Notes under the pieces: generated by a model | Told to the model about the DNA's origin: nothing | The model's database searches: none | Seen by the model: the letters and a program-made list of their open reading frames with translations, nothing else | From: Deltaproteobacteria bacterium | GTDB lineage: Bacteria; Desulfobacterota; Desulfarculia; Desulfarculales; Desulfarculaceae | DNA length: 33,402 bases | Direction: 5' to 3' | Assembly: GCA_021811275.1 (NCBI GenBank) | Contig: JAJZPI010000023.1 | Location: 1 to 33,402 of the forward strand | In this document: piece by piece, positions 14,853 through 23,470 of the stretch | Numbering within the stretch: the first letter of the stretch is position 1 | Layout of the letters: every line of letters begins with the position of its first letter | Made by a program: the position numbers and the translations under genes

Positions 14853-16601
14853 CTAGTGTTGGTCCCGCCCGAAAAGGTCGTCGTCGGAATCGTCGCCTCG
14901 CCGCCGTGGCGCGGGCAATGAATGCCGCGCGCCTCCGCCCCCGCCGCGCACCGTGAAACGCCCCATGAGGGCCTGCATCTCTTGGGCCGCGGCGGCGGTG
15001 CTTTCGCTGGCGGCCGCGGCTTCCTCCACCAGGGCCGCGTTCTGCTGGAGTCCCTCGTCCATCTGGGACACGGCCCTGTTGATCTCCTCGATGCCGCTAG
15101 CCTGCTCTAGGCTGGCGGCGGTGATCTGCCCCACGGTATCTGCCACGGCCTGCACGTTGACGATTATATCGCCGAGCAGGCGGCCGCTCTCGGCCACCAG
15201 CTCGTTGCCCTGCTCCACCTTGCCCACGCTGTCGCTTATCAGGGCCTGTATCTCCTTGGCCGCTCCGGCGCTGCGCCCGGCCAGGCTGCGCACCTCGCCG
15301 GCCACCACCGCGAAGCCGCGGCCGGCCTCGCCGGCCCGGGCCGCCTCCACGGCGGCATTCAGGGCCAGCAGGTTGGTCTGGAAGGCGATCTCGTTGACCA
15401 CGTTGATGATGTCGGCAATTTTCTTGCTGGACTCGGTTACGGCCTTCATGGCCTCCACCGTCCGCTCCAGCACCGCTCCGCCCCGGCTGGCCATATCGGC
15501 GGTCTTCTTGGCCAGGTCGTTGGCCTGGCGGGCGTTGGCGGCGTTCTGCTTGACGCTGCTGGTCATCTCCTCGACCGCCGAGGCCGTCTCCTCCACGGCG
15601 CTGGCCTGCTGCTGGGTGCGGTCGGAGAGGTCCTGGTTGCCCTCGCGGATATCCCCGGCGGCATTGGCCACCGTGTCGGCGGCGTGCATGACCTCGCTCA
15701 CCGTGGCCGAGAGGTTGCCGGCCATGGCGTCCAGGTCGCGCATCACCTGGCCTATCTCGTCGCCCCGGTTCAGGTAGCTCTCGTCTATGTCGATGTCGAA
15801 ATTGCCCTGGGCGGCCTTCTTCACGGCCTTGGCGGTGAAGACGATGGGCCGGCTCAAGCCCCGGGCTATGAGCAGGGCCAGCAACAGACCCGCCAGCAGC
15901 GCCACGAGCATGACCACCCCGGCCATTATCAAGGACCGGCTGAGCTTCCTGTCGGCGGCCGTCAAGGAGTAGATAACCTCGAAGGCCCCGTGAATCTCCC
16001 CTTCCTTCCAACCCTCCATGCGCGCGCCTGTGGGGTCCAGGCCCTGGTCGTTGCCCCACAGCGCCTTGGAGTTGGCCGGGTCGCCGTGGCAATACAAGCA
16101 GGTCTTGCTCAGGCGCACGGCCCGGAAAAACCGCACCGCGTTGGTTTGTCTGTCGATGACATGGTATTCGTCGGCCTGGTTGTCGGTCAGGTACTTCAGG
16201 GCCTCGGCCTCCAACGCGTCGGGCTGATTGGCAGGGTTGCGAGGCTGGAACTTGGGCACCTTGAAATCATAGCCCGCCTCCTTGGCCTGACGGAGGGCCA
16301 CCTGCCAGGCGTGGACAACGGGGACGACCGCGAAGAGCTTGGCCTTGTCACCCCGCTCTGCGTAGGCGCGCAGCATCTCCACGTTGAAAACCCCTTGCGC
16401 CCACTTGGCCTCGATCTCGTCACGGGCGCTCTCCACGTTGAGGGTGACCACCCTGGCGGTGTAGACGTAGGAGTCCACCGTATCCACGCGCTGCTGCCAG
16501 GCGTAGAGAACAAAAATGACCACCATGAAGGCCAGGGCGAAAAGCAGCTTGGAGGCAATGATCTTTTGCCGGATAGACCAGTTTTTGACGCTTAAGCCCA
16601 T
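14853..16601 (-). CDS. Methyl-accepting chemotaxis protein with haem-binding-type (DUF3365/Tll0287-like) sensor
   Basis: A 582-residue transmembrane chemoreceptor. TM1 is about residues 18-36 and TM2 about 224-246. Between them lies a periplasmic sensor with CLYCH at 168-172, a CxxCH c-type haem attachment motif, in the DUF3365/Tll0287-like context ([16 protein letters not shown], then [13 protein letters not shown]). His97 in VPVVHAW is a candidate second haem ligand. A HAMP region (about 247-300) leads to a cytoplasmic signalling hairpin with [20 protein letters not shown] and [18 protein letters not shown]. No CheR-docking pentapeptide is seen at the DQH C-terminus. Redox, gas or haem-ligand sensing is the likely role. 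A good promoter lies upstream. Confidence 0.93.
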   Translation of the reverse strand: MGLSVKNWSIRQKIIASKLLFALAFMVVIFVLYAWQQRVDTVDSYVYTARVVTLNVESARDEIEAKWAQGVFNVEMLRAYAERGDKAKLFAVVPVVHAWQVALRQAKEAGYDFKVPKFQPRNPANQPDALEAEALKYLTDNQADEYHVIDRQTNAVRFFRAVRLSKTCLYCHGDPANSKALWGNDQGLDPTGARMEGWKEGEIHGAFEVIYSLTAADRKLSRSLIMAGVVMLVALLAGLLLALLIARGLSRPIVFTAKAVKKAAQGNFDIDIDESYLNRGDEIGQVMRDLDAMAGNLSATVSEVMHAADTVANAAGDIREGNQDLSDRTQQQASAVEETASAVEEMTSSVKQNAANARQANDLAKKTADMASRGGAVLERTVEAMKAVTESSKKIADIINVVNEIAFQTNLLALNAAVEAARAGEAGRGFAVVAGEVRSLAGRSAGAAKEIQALISDSVGKVEQGNELVAESGRLLGDIIVNVQAVADTVGQITAASLEQASGIEEINRAVSQMDEGLQQNAALVEEAAAASESTAAAAQEMQALMGRFTVRGGGGGARHSLPAPRRRGDDSDDDLFGRDQH

Positions 16602-16682
16602 GGCTTTTGCCTCTCTCCCGCCGCGCCTTCCTGAGCGCGCCCAAGCCCCCCACCGATCACAACCGCAGAATAAACTCTAGAA

Positions 16683-16711
16683 ATTATAGCTCGATTGCCG
16701 CACGCTACCAA
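16683..16711 (-). promoter_or_regulatory. Sigma70-type promoter for the chemoreceptor-usp-neuB-like run
   Basis: Read on the minus strand: -35 TTGGTA (16711-16706, four of six), a 17-bp spacer and a perfect -10 TATAAT (16688-16683). The transcript would start near 16676, giving a leader of ~75 bases to the chemoreceptor ATG. It stands in the only sizeable gap upstream of the five-gene run. Confidence 0.65.
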
Positions 16712-16741
16712 AGGCTTAATGCGGATCGGCCGCCGCAGCGC

Positions 16742-17908
16742 TCAATGCCAGGCCGCTTGCCCGTATTGCTTCAGAAGCGCCTCCATCAGCGGGGCGGGGG
16801 CGAAGCGCCTGGCGACATCTTCGGCGGCCCTTGCTCCCATGGCCGGCCCCTCTCCGCCGGCCAGACGGTCGGCGGCCGCGGCCAGGGCCTGGGCATCGCC
16901 CGGGGGCAGGGCCAGCCCCGTCACGCCGTCGTTGAGCCAGTCCGCCACCCCGCCCACCCGAGAAGCGGCCACCGGCGCGCCCAGGGCCATGGCCTCCAAG
17001 CCCGAGATGCCGAAGGGCTCGGCCCAGAGGCTGGGCAGCCAGAGGCTGGCCGCGCTGGCCAGGAGCCGGCCCATGGCCGGACGGTCGGCCCAGCCGGCAA
17101 AGCGCAGGCGCTCGGGGGTTCGCGCGGCCGCCCGGCGCGCCTCCCCGGCCAGGGGGCCGTCGCCGGCCACCACCAGGGGCAGGGGATTGGCCATCATCAG
17201 CGCGGCGTCGAGCGCCACCCGCACGCCTTTGCGCTCCACCAGGCGGCAGGCCAGCAGGTGGTGGGTCCTGGGCCGGGGTTCGGGCGCGGGAGCGGACGCG
17301 AGACCATGAACGAAAGGCGGCAACACTACTATGCGCGCCGGGTCCAGGCCGGCGGCGGCCAGCTCGCCCGCCATGTAGGAGGACAGCGTCAGCAGCCGGC
17401 GCATACCCGCCAGAGTTTCAAGCCTGCGCCGGGTCAGATCCAGCATGCGCCGGCCGTGGACGGCCTCTTGGAAGCAGGCCAGGCATCCCTCGCCCAGGGG
17501 CGCGCGGCATATCTGGCCCGCGGCGGTGAGCTTGCCCAGGCCGGGGCAGAAGGCCCGGTGGTCCTGGACGGTCATCAGCGCCCGGCCCGTGGCCGCGCAG
17601 AGGCCCAGCAGGTCCGGGTCCATGATGTTGTGCAGGTGAATCGCGTCGGGGGCGAAGTCCGCGATGAGCCGGGCCAGGCGCTGGCGCGCGCCTTGGCCTC
17701 CGCGCGCGCTCCAGCCGCCGCGCTCCAGGCCCTTGAGCCTTTGCCAGGATCCCAGGCGTCGACGTTCTTCTTGGGGCAGGCTGCCGTCGTCCAGGCCAAC
17801 GGCCAGGAGGGTCTCTACCCGCCCCCGCAGTCGATCGAGCACGCCCCAAAGGTGGCGGTCGGCCCCGCCCCGAGCCGAGAGGCGGTCATGGAGGTGCAGC
17901 ACGCGCAT
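16742..17908 (-). CDS. Family 4 glycosyltransferase
   Basis: The 388-residue GT-B protein has N-terminal MRVLHLHDRLSARGGADRHL and a C-terminal donor domain with LLACRLVERKGVRVALDA and EPFGISGLEAMALGAPV, the EX7E motif that binds the nucleotide-sugar phosphate and sugar. A Cys-rich insert (CPGLGKL, then CRAPLGEGCLACF) follows MTVQDHRAFCPG, as in one GT4 subgroup of cell-surface mannosyl- or glucosyltransferases. Acceptor and donor are unknown. It is the last gene behind the housekeeping cluster but is separated from tsaB by the repeat array. The ribosome binding site is weak. Confidence 0.9.
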   Translation of the reverse strand: MRVLHLHDRLSARGGADRHLWGVLDRLRGRVETLLAVGLDDGSLPQEERRRLGSWQRLKGLERGGWSARGGQGARQRLARLIADFAPDAIHLHNIMDPDLLGLCAATGRALMTVQDHRAFCPGLGKLTAAGQICRAPLGEGCLACFQEAVHGRRMLDLTRRRLETLAGMRRLLTLSSYMAGELAAAGLDPARIVVLPPFVHGLASAPAPEPRPRTHHLLACRLVERKGVRVALDAALMMANPLPLVVAGDGPLAGEARRAAARTPERLRFAGWADRPAMGRLLASAASLWLPSLWAEPFGISGLEAMALGAPVAASRVGGVADWLNDGVTGLALPPGDAQALAAAADRLAGGEGPAMGARAAEDVARRFAPAPLMEALLKQYGQAAWH

Positions 17909-17932
17909 GGGCTAAGGCTTTCCCCTGGCTCA

Positions 17933-18295
17933 ACAAGCTCCAACGGGAGCGACGAACGCTGGCCAGGGGGGCAAGCCGCCCGACCCGCTACGCCCGCCGG
18001 GGCGCCCGGCCAGCTCCGTGTCCATTGAACAAGCTCCAACGAGAGCGACGAACGCTGGCCAGGGGGCAAGCCGCCCGACCCGCTACGCCCGCCGGGGCGC
18101 CCGGCCAGCTCCGTGTCCATTGAACAAGCTCCAACGGGAGCGACGAACGCTGGCCAGGGGGCAAGCCGCCCGACCCGCTACGCCCGCCGGGGCACCCGGC
18201 CAGCTCCGTGTCCATTGAACAAGCTCCAACGGGAGCGACGAACGCTGGCCAGGGGGCAAGCCGCCCGACCCGCTACGCCCGCCGGGGCGCCCGGC
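17933..18295. repeat. Tandem array of a 95-bp repeat, about 3.8 copies
   Basis: Units start at 17933 (96 bp), 18029 (95 bp), 18124 (95 bp) and 18219 (77 bp, truncated next to the tsaB stop). They are nearly identical: unit 1 has one extra G in a G-run, unit 2 has one G-to-A change (AACGAGAGC) and unit 3 one G-to-A change (GGGGCACCC). Each unit holds GCTCC-AACG-GGAGC (the G-to-A change weakens it in unit 2) and a GCCGGG/CCCGGC stem. The unit length is not a multiple of three, so any reading frame rotates between copies and none is coding-like. It fills nearly the whole 387-bp gap between tsaB and the GT4 gene. Confidence 0.93.
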
Positions 18296-18997
18296 TCACT
18301 CGATAAGGCGGTATTCGTCCAGGGGAAGGCCGAAGCGCACCTCGGCCTCGGAGGGGCGCAGGTAACGGGGCTTGATCTCCTCCGGACCCACTCCGTTTCC
18401 CGACTCCAGGAGTTCCTCGCCCAGGAGGGCCAAGAGCCCCGGCCTAGGCAGGCCGGCCCAGGCGGGGGCCAGTTCCAGGCCGGGCGCGAGCAGTTGCTCG
18501 CGGTACATCCCGGCCCCTTCGCCCACCAGCAGCGCCGGTGGCTCCAGGCGCTCGGCCAGCCGGACCGGGCTCATGGCCGCGTCCTGGTCCAGACGCCGGA
18601 CCTCGCCCCCCTCGACCTGGAAGGGCGCGGCGTAGACAAGGCCCCGGCGGGCGTCGGCCACCGCCCATAGGCGGCCCTCGCGCGAGCGGCAGGCCTCGGC
18701 CATGACCCGCAGGGTGGAGACCCCGGCGACCTTGAGCCCCAGGCCCAGGGCCAGGCCCTGGGCCGTGGCCAGGCCGATGCGCAGGCCGGTGAACAGGCCG
18801 GGCCCCAGAGTGACCGTCAAGCCCTCAAGCTGCTCCCGCCCCGCCTGGCACTGAGCCAGCAGAAACTCGACCGCGGGCAGCAGGCGCTGGGAATGGGTGC
18901 TGGCGGCGACGGCGAAGATCTCGCCCAGGAGCCGGCCCTCGCGGGCCAGAGCCACCCCGGCGGGGGCGAAGCTGGTGTCGATGGCCAGGACGAGCAT
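18296..18997 (-). CDS. tsaB: tRNA threonylcarbamoyladenosine biosynthesis protein TsaB
   Basis: TsaB is the scaffold partner of TsaD in bacterial t6A37 synthesis and belongs to the ASKHA fold. The 233-residue protein shows MLVLAIDTSFAPAGVAL, THSQRLLPAVEFLL, the diagnostic VTLGPGLFTGLRIGLATAQG and VADARRGLVYAAPF. It begins eight bases after the rseP stop, so it closes the housekeeping run. Its stop abuts the truncated last unit of the 95-bp repeat array, so the array has grown or inserted right at the end of the gene. Confidence 0.95.
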   Translation of the reverse strand: MLVLAIDTSFAPAGVALAREGRLLGEIFAVAASTHSQRLLPAVEFLLAQCQAGREQLEGLTVTLGPGLFTGLRIGLATAQGLALGLGLKVAGVSTLRVMAEACRSREGRLWAVADARRGLVYAAPFQVEGGEVRRLDQDAAMSPVRLAERLEPPALLVGEGAGMYREQLLAPGLELAPAWAGLPRPGLLALLGEELLESGNGVGPEEIKPRYLRPSEAEVRFGLPLDEYRLIE

Positions 18998-19005
18998 GGC
19001 GCGCC

Positions 19006-20079
19006 CTACTGCGCGGCTCCGGTAACCAGCCGGGCGATGTCGTTGTAGATGACGAAGCCCATGAGCATGATGAGCAGGGCCACCCCCACCTGTTGGGCCC
19101 GCTCGCGCAGGGCCACGGGGACCGGCTTGCGGGTGACGGCCTCCCAGACGAAGAAGAAGACGTGACCGCCGTCCAGGGCGGGTATGGGCAGCAGGTTAAG
19201 GATGGCCAGGTTGACCGAAAGGATGGCCATGAGGCTCAAGAACTCCACCAGGCCCATGCGCGCGGCCTGACCGGCGGCCTGGCCGATCTGGATGGGCCCG
19301 CCCAGGTTGTCCAAGGCTACCTTGCCCTCGAAGAGCTTGACCACGCTGAGCACGATCAGCTCTCCCGCGGTATAGCTCTTTTCCAGGGCCAGCCTTGCGG
19401 CCTCCAGCGGCCCCACCCGCTGGATGACGGCCTCGCCGGAGGAAAGGATGCCCACCCGGTAGACCCGGTGCTCCTCGCCGAAAATATCCTTTACCGTCAC
19501 CGTCCGGGGCTGCAGGGTCAGGCTGATTTCGCGGCCCTCGCGCAAAAGGGTCAGCCGCACGGGCTGGCCGCCGCTGTTCAGGATGGCAGAGGCCATGTCT
19601 CCCCAGCGCCTGACCGGCCGATCGCCGACGGCCACCACCAAGTCATCCTTCATAACCCCTGCCACCGCGGCGGGCTCGCCCGGCGCCACGCCTCCCACCC
19701 TGGCGGTCAGGGTGGGCAGGCCCCAGCCCGCGATGATGAGGTAGTAGACCAGCACCGCGAAGATCAGGTTGGCCACCGGTCCGGCCGCCACGATGGCCAG
19801 CCGCCAGCCCACCGGCTTGTGGGTGAAAGCGATAGGGACGTCCTCGGGCGCCAGTTCCTCGTCGGAGTGCTCGCCCACCATGCGCACGAAGCCGCCCAGG
19901 GGTATGGCCGAGAGGCGGTACTCTGTGCCGCCCTTGGTGAAGCCCAGCAGCTTGGGCCCGAAGCCCAGGCTGAAGGTGGTCACTCCCACCCCGGCCCGCT
20001 TGGCCACCAGAAAATGGCCCAGCTCGTGGACGAAAATCAGGACGCCCAGAACCACCACGGCGCTGAGTACGGTGATCAT
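19006..20079 (-). CDS. rseP: Site-2 intramembrane metalloprotease RseP
   Basis: The 357-residue M50 protease has the zinc motif HELGH at residues 18-22 within the first membrane segment, FSLGFGPKLLGF and LGGFVRMVGEH after it, a single periplasmic PDZ domain at about 115-195, and the second catalytic motif PALDGGH near residue 305 followed by a last membrane helix. It cleaves membrane-embedded anti-sigma factors or signal-peptide remnants. One PDZ instead of the two in Escherichia coli is usual outside gammaproteobacteria. It is tightly packed between dxr (6 bp) and tsaB (8 bp). Confidence 0.95.
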   Translation of the reverse strand: MITVLSAVVVLGVLIFVHELGHFLVAKRAGVGVTTFSLGFGPKLLGFTKGGTEYRLSAIPLGGFVRMVGEHSDEELAPEDVPIAFTHKPVGWRLAIVAAGPVANLIFAVLVYYLIIAGWGLPTLTARVGGVAPGEPAAVAGVMKDDLVVAVGDRPVRRWGDMASAILNSGGQPVRLTLLREGREISLTLQPRTVTVKDIFGEEHRVYRVGILSSGEAVIQRVGPLEAARLALEKSYTAGELIVLSVVKLFEGKVALDNLGGPIQIGQAAGQAARMGLVEFLSLMAILSVNLAILNLLPIPALDGGHVFFFVWEAVTRKPVPVALRERAQQVGVALLIMLMGFVIYNDIARLVTGAAQ

Positions 20080-20085
20080 GGCCTA

Positions 20086-21270
20086 TTACCCTCGCCCCGC
20101 CACCCAGGCCCGGGCCTGGGCGCGGGCCCAACGGTCCGCCTCCAGCACCGCCGCCACCGAGTCGGCGGGGCGGCCGGGAAACGCCTCCAGCACCGAGGCC
20201 GCGCAGGCGGTGATACCCGGGAAATCCAGGCCTCCGGCCAGGAAGCTCTCCACCGCCACCTCGTTGGCCCCCCCCAGCACCGCCGGAGCCGCGCCGCCGG
20301 CCTGGCCCGCCTGGTAAGCCAGCCTTAGCGCCGGGAACCGTTCCATGTCCGGGGGCTCGAAGGTGAGCGGCCCGGTCTTGGTCAGGTCCAGGGGGGGCAG
20401 GTTCCAGTATCGGCGCTCGGGATAGGCAAGAGCGAAAGCGATGGGCAGCCGCATGTCCGGCACCCCCAACTGTGCCACCATGGAGCCGTCCACGTATTCG
20501 ACCAGCGAATGCACCACCGACTGGGGATGGATCACTACCTGAATCTTTTCCAGGGGCTGGTCGAAAAGCCAGCGTGCCTCGATCACCTCCAGGCCCTTGT
20601 TCATCAGCGTGGCCGAGTCGATGGTGATCTTGGGCCCCATGCTCCAGTTGGGGTGGTTCAGGGCCTGCTCAGGGGTGACCCGCTTGAGCTCCGCCGGGGA
20701 GGCGGAGCGGAAGGGCCCGCCGCTGGCCGTGAGCAGAAGCCTCCGCACTCCGGCGGGATCGTTGCCCATGAGCGCCTGGAAGATGGCCGAATGTTCGCTG
20801 TCCACGGGCAGGATGGCCGCGCCGGTCTTTTTGGCCTCGGCCATGACCAGGTGGCCGGCGGCCACCAGGGTCTCCTTGTTGGCCAGGGCCACGTCAAGCC
20901 CGGCGGCCACCGCCGCAAAGGTGGGCACCAGCCCCGCCGCCCCCACCATGGCCGAGAGCACCAGATCCGGCCCAAAGCCTACCGCGGCCTCCAGGTATCC
21001 CTGGGGGCCGTGGGCGACCCGGCCGGCCAGATCGGGGGGCACAAGCGCCTTGAGTTCCTCGGCGGCCCGGGCATCGAGCACCGCGATCACCTCGGGCCGG
21101 TGGCGCCGGGCCTGCTCGGCCAGAACGCGCACCGAGCGCGCCGCCGCCAGGCTCACCACCCTGAAGCTTTCCGGCGCGGTCTCGATCACCTTGAGGGCGC
21201 TCAGGCCGATGGAGCCGGTGGAACCCAGGATGGCCAGGCGCTTGGGCTGGCTTTGCGTGTATTGGCTCAT
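20086..21270 (-). CDS. dxr: 1-deoxy-D-xylulose 5-phosphate reductoisomerase
   Basis: This enzyme converts 1-deoxy-D-xylulose 5-phosphate to 2-C-methyl-D-erythritol 4-phosphate with NADPH in the MEP isoprenoid pathway. The 394-residue protein has the nucleotide-binding GSTGSIG (16-22), LANKETLVAAGHLVM, the metal-site region ILPVDSEHSAIFQAL, LTASGGPFR and HPNWSMGPKITIDSATLMNKG. Length is normal. It lies seven bases after cdsA. It feeds uppS, encoded two genes upstream in the same run, with precursor. Confidence 0.97.
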   Translation of the reverse strand: MSQYTQSQPKRLAILGSTGSIGLSALKVIETAPESFRVVSLAAARSVRVLAEQARRHRPEVIAVLDARAAEELKALVPPDLAGRVAHGPQGYLEAAVGFGPDLVLSAMVGAAGLVPTFAAVAAGLDVALANKETLVAAGHLVMAEAKKTGAAILPVDSEHSAIFQALMGNDPAGVRRLLLTASGGPFRSASPAELKRVTPEQALNHPNWSMGPKITIDSATLMNKGLEVIEARWLFDQPLEKIQVVIHPQSVVHSLVEYVDGSMVAQLGVPDMRLPIAFALAYPERRYWNLPPLDLTKTGPLTFEPPDMERFPALRLAYQAGQAGGAAPAVLGGANEVAVESFLAGGLDFPGITACAASVLEAFPGRPADSVAAVLEADRWARAQARAWVAGRG

Positions 21271-21277
21271 GCCCTTC

Positions 21278-22102
21278 TCACCACCACAACGCGCGGCAGA
21301 TCAGCAGCACCGGGGCCGCGGCCAGTATGCCGTCGACGCGATCCAAGAGGCCGCCGTGGCCGGGGAGCACCCAGCCCGAGTCCTTGGCCCCCGCCGCCCG
21401 CTTGAGCCCCGACTCCAGGAGGTCGCCCACCACGCTGACCAGGCCCATGGCCATGCCCAGCAAGGCGCCGGCCCAGGCCGTGGTGTCGGGCAGGCCCAGG
21501 CCGGCCAGGACCGCGCCCAAGACGGCGGCCAGGACCAGACCGCCGGCCAGGCCCTCCCAGGTCTTGCCCGGGCTGAGGCGGGGGGCCATGTGATGCTTGC
21601 CCCAGAGGTGCCCGGCGAAGTAGGCCCCGGAATCGGCGGCCACCACCGTGCCCACCGCGAACAGGACCAGCACCCGGCCGTGCTCCTGGGCGGCCATGAT
21701 GAGGATGGCGCAGAAGGTTCCGCCCAGGTAGACCAGGCCCCAGCCTCGCTTGAGGATCCGGTCCATCAGCTCGGCCGGCTCGCCAGGAGCGGCCAGGGCG
21801 GCGCAGGTCAGAGCGATGGGGACCAGGGCCAGGGCCCCGGCCACCGCCGCCGGCCCGGCCAGCACCGTCCAGGGCAGCAAAGCGGCGCAGGCCAGGCCGG
21901 CCGCCTCCTCCACCTTGGGCGCGCCGGCGAGCGCCAGGCGGGAAAACTCGGCCATGGCCAGCAACAAGAGGCCGGTGACCACCGCCCCCAGCACCCACCA
22001 GGGCGAATAGCAAATCAGCCCCACCGCCACCGCGGCCAAGCCCAGTCCGGTGGCCAACCGGGGGCCCAGCTGGCGCATGGGGCGCTGGGTGTTATCAGGC
22101 AC
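21278..22102 (-). CDS. cdsA: Phosphatidate cytidylyltransferase
   Basis: CdsA makes CDP-diacylglycerol from phosphatidate and CTP, the branch point to all membrane phospholipids. The 274-residue protein has many membrane segments and the C-terminal signature region [20 protein letters not shown], followed by [14 protein letters not shown]. Upstream, [14 protein letters not shown] and [13 protein letters not shown] also match the family. Its start overlaps the 3' end of uppS by 8 bases, indicating coupled translation. Confidence 0.95.
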   Translation of the reverse strand: MPDNTQRPMRQLGPRLATGLGLAAVAVGLICYSPWWVLGAVVTGLLLLAMAEFSRLALAGAPKVEEAAGLACAALLPWTVLAGPAAVAGALALVPIALTCAALAAPGEPAELMDRILKRGWGLVYLGGTFCAILIMAAQEHGRVLVLFAVGTVVAADSGAYFAGHLWGKHHMAPRLSPGKTWEGLAGGLVLAAVLGAVLAGLGLPDTTAWAGALLGMAMGLVSVVGDLLESGLKRAAGAKDSGWVLPGHGGLLDRVDGILAAAPVLLICRALWW

Positions 22103-22888
22103 CGCCCGCCTCCACCTGCTCGCCGGTCTTGCCGAAGCGGCGCTGACGGGCGGCGTAGCTCGTCAGGGCCCGCGCCAGGGCCTCCTCCCGGAAATCGGGC
22201 CAGAGCGTCTCGGTGAAATGAAACTCGGCATAGGCTATCTGCCAAAGCAGAAAATTGCTCACCCTGAGTTCGCCGCTGGTGCGCACCAGAGATCGGGTTC
22301 GGGCAGCCCGGCGGTGAAGAGCCGGGCAGCCAGGGCGGCCTCGTCGATCTGGTCGGGCTTGATGCGGCCGGCGGCGGCTTCGGCGGCCAGTTGGCGCGCG
22401 GCGCGGACGATCTCCTGGCGGCTGCCGTAGGAGAGGGCCAGGGTCAGCGTCATATTCCTGCCCCGGGCGGTGTCGGTCATTACCTGTTTGAGCTGGCCGC
22501 GGGTGGGCTCGGGCAGGCGCTCGATCTCGCCGATGGCGTTCAAGGCGATGCCGTTGTCCAGCATCTCCTTGCGCTGGGATTTGAGGAAGCGGCCCAGGAG
22601 CGACATGAGGGCCTTTACCTCGGCGCCGGGACGGCCCCAGTTTTCCTCGCTGAAGGCGTAGAGGGTCAGGGCCTGAATCCCCAGGGCGCGGCAGGCGCGT
22701 ACGATCACCCGCACGCTCTCGGCCCCCTCGCGGTGGCCGGCCACCCGGCGCTGGCCCCGGGCCAAGGCCCAGCGACCGTTGCCGTCCATGATGATGGCCA
22801 GGTGGCGGGGCAGCCGGGCCCGGTCCAGGGTGGCCAGGGCCGGGTGCATCGGTGCCGACGAGGGCGCTTTCTTGGCTATGGCCGCCAC
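22095..22888 (-). pseudogene. uppS: Isoprenyl (undecaprenyl) diphosphate synthase UppS, interrupted by a one-base frameshift
   Basis: UppS makes the C55 lipid carrier for cell-wall and surface glycans by cis-prenyl addition. The frame from GTG 22888 (GGAGG seven bases upstream) shows [37 protein letters not shown] and [11 protein letters not shown], but after PEPDL it reads WCAPAANSG and stops at 22259. One base too few is present near 22288-22291; in the -1 frame the protein resumes as [17 protein letters not shown] through [10 protein letters not shown] to 22095, giving a normal ~264 residues. The conserved RTSGE motif is thus out of frame. The gene is normally essential, so a sequencing error is the simplest reading. 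Confidence 0.9.
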
Positions 22889-22910
22889 GGTCAGGCCTCC
22901 GGGGCCCGGG

Positions 22911-23468
22911 CTAAAATTCGGTGATTTCCTTTTCCTTCTCGGCCAGGAGGGCGTCGACCTTGGCGGTGTACTCGTCGGTGATCTTCTGCACCAGTTCCTG
23001 GCCGCGGCGGGCGTCGTCCTCGGAGATATCGCCCTCCTTCTTGTAATCCTTGAGCATCTCGTTGGCCTCGCGCCGGGCGTTGCGCACCGCCACCTTGGTC
23101 TCCTCGCTCATCTTGCGCACCACCTTGACCAGTTCCTTGCGCCGCTCGCCGGTGAGCGCCGGGATGCCGATGCGCACCACCTTGCCGTCGCCCTGGGGGG
23201 TCAACCCCAGGTCGCTTTTCAAGATGGCCTTCTCGATGGCCTCGCAGGACTTCGAGTCCCAGGGCTGGATCAGGATCAAACGGGCCTCGGGCACCGACAG
23301 GCTGGCCATCTGGTTCAGGGGGGTGGGGGTGCCATAGTAGTCGGCCCGCACCCCGTCCAGAAGGCTCAAGGAGGCACGCCCGGTGCGCACGCGGTTGAAA
23401 TCGCGTTTCAGGGCCTCGATGGCCTTTTCCATCAGGTCCTGGGCTTCCTTCTTGATGTCGTCGATCAT
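22911..23468 (-). CDS. frr: Ribosome recycling factor
   Basis: RRF splits post-termination ribosomes together with EF-G. The 185-residue protein has the family hallmarks FNRVRTGRASLSLLDGVRAD near the start, YYGTPTPLNQMASLSV, LIQPWD and the conserved RRKELVKVVRKMSEETKVAV, with a helical C-terminus. Full length and intact. It starts two bases after the pyrH stop, as in many bacteria. Confidence 0.97.
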   Translation of the reverse strand: MIDDIKKEAQDLMEKAIEALKRDFNRVRTGRASLSLLDGVRADYYGTPTPLNQMASLSVPEARLILIQPWDSKSCEAIEKAILKSDLGLTPQGDGKVVRIGIPALTGERRKELVKVVRKMSEETKVAVRNARREANEMLKDYKKEGDISEDDARRGQELVQKITDEYTAKVDALLAEKEKEITEF

Positions 23469-23470
23469 CG

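Noticed and set aside
17815-18215. Minus- and plus-strand reading frames across the 95-bp repeats as a repeat protein
   Set aside because: A 95-bp unit changes frame at each copy, no ribosome binding site is present, and the frames run into the GT4 gene in a different frame.
17933-18295. Tandem repeats as a CRISPR array
   Set aside because: The units are contiguous with no unique spacers, 95 bp long, and no cas genes are nearby.
22259-22310. Programmed -1 ribosomal frameshift in uppS
   Set aside because: The shift site CCC GAT CTC TGG has no slippery heptamer and no evident stimulatory structure; error or mutation is simpler.
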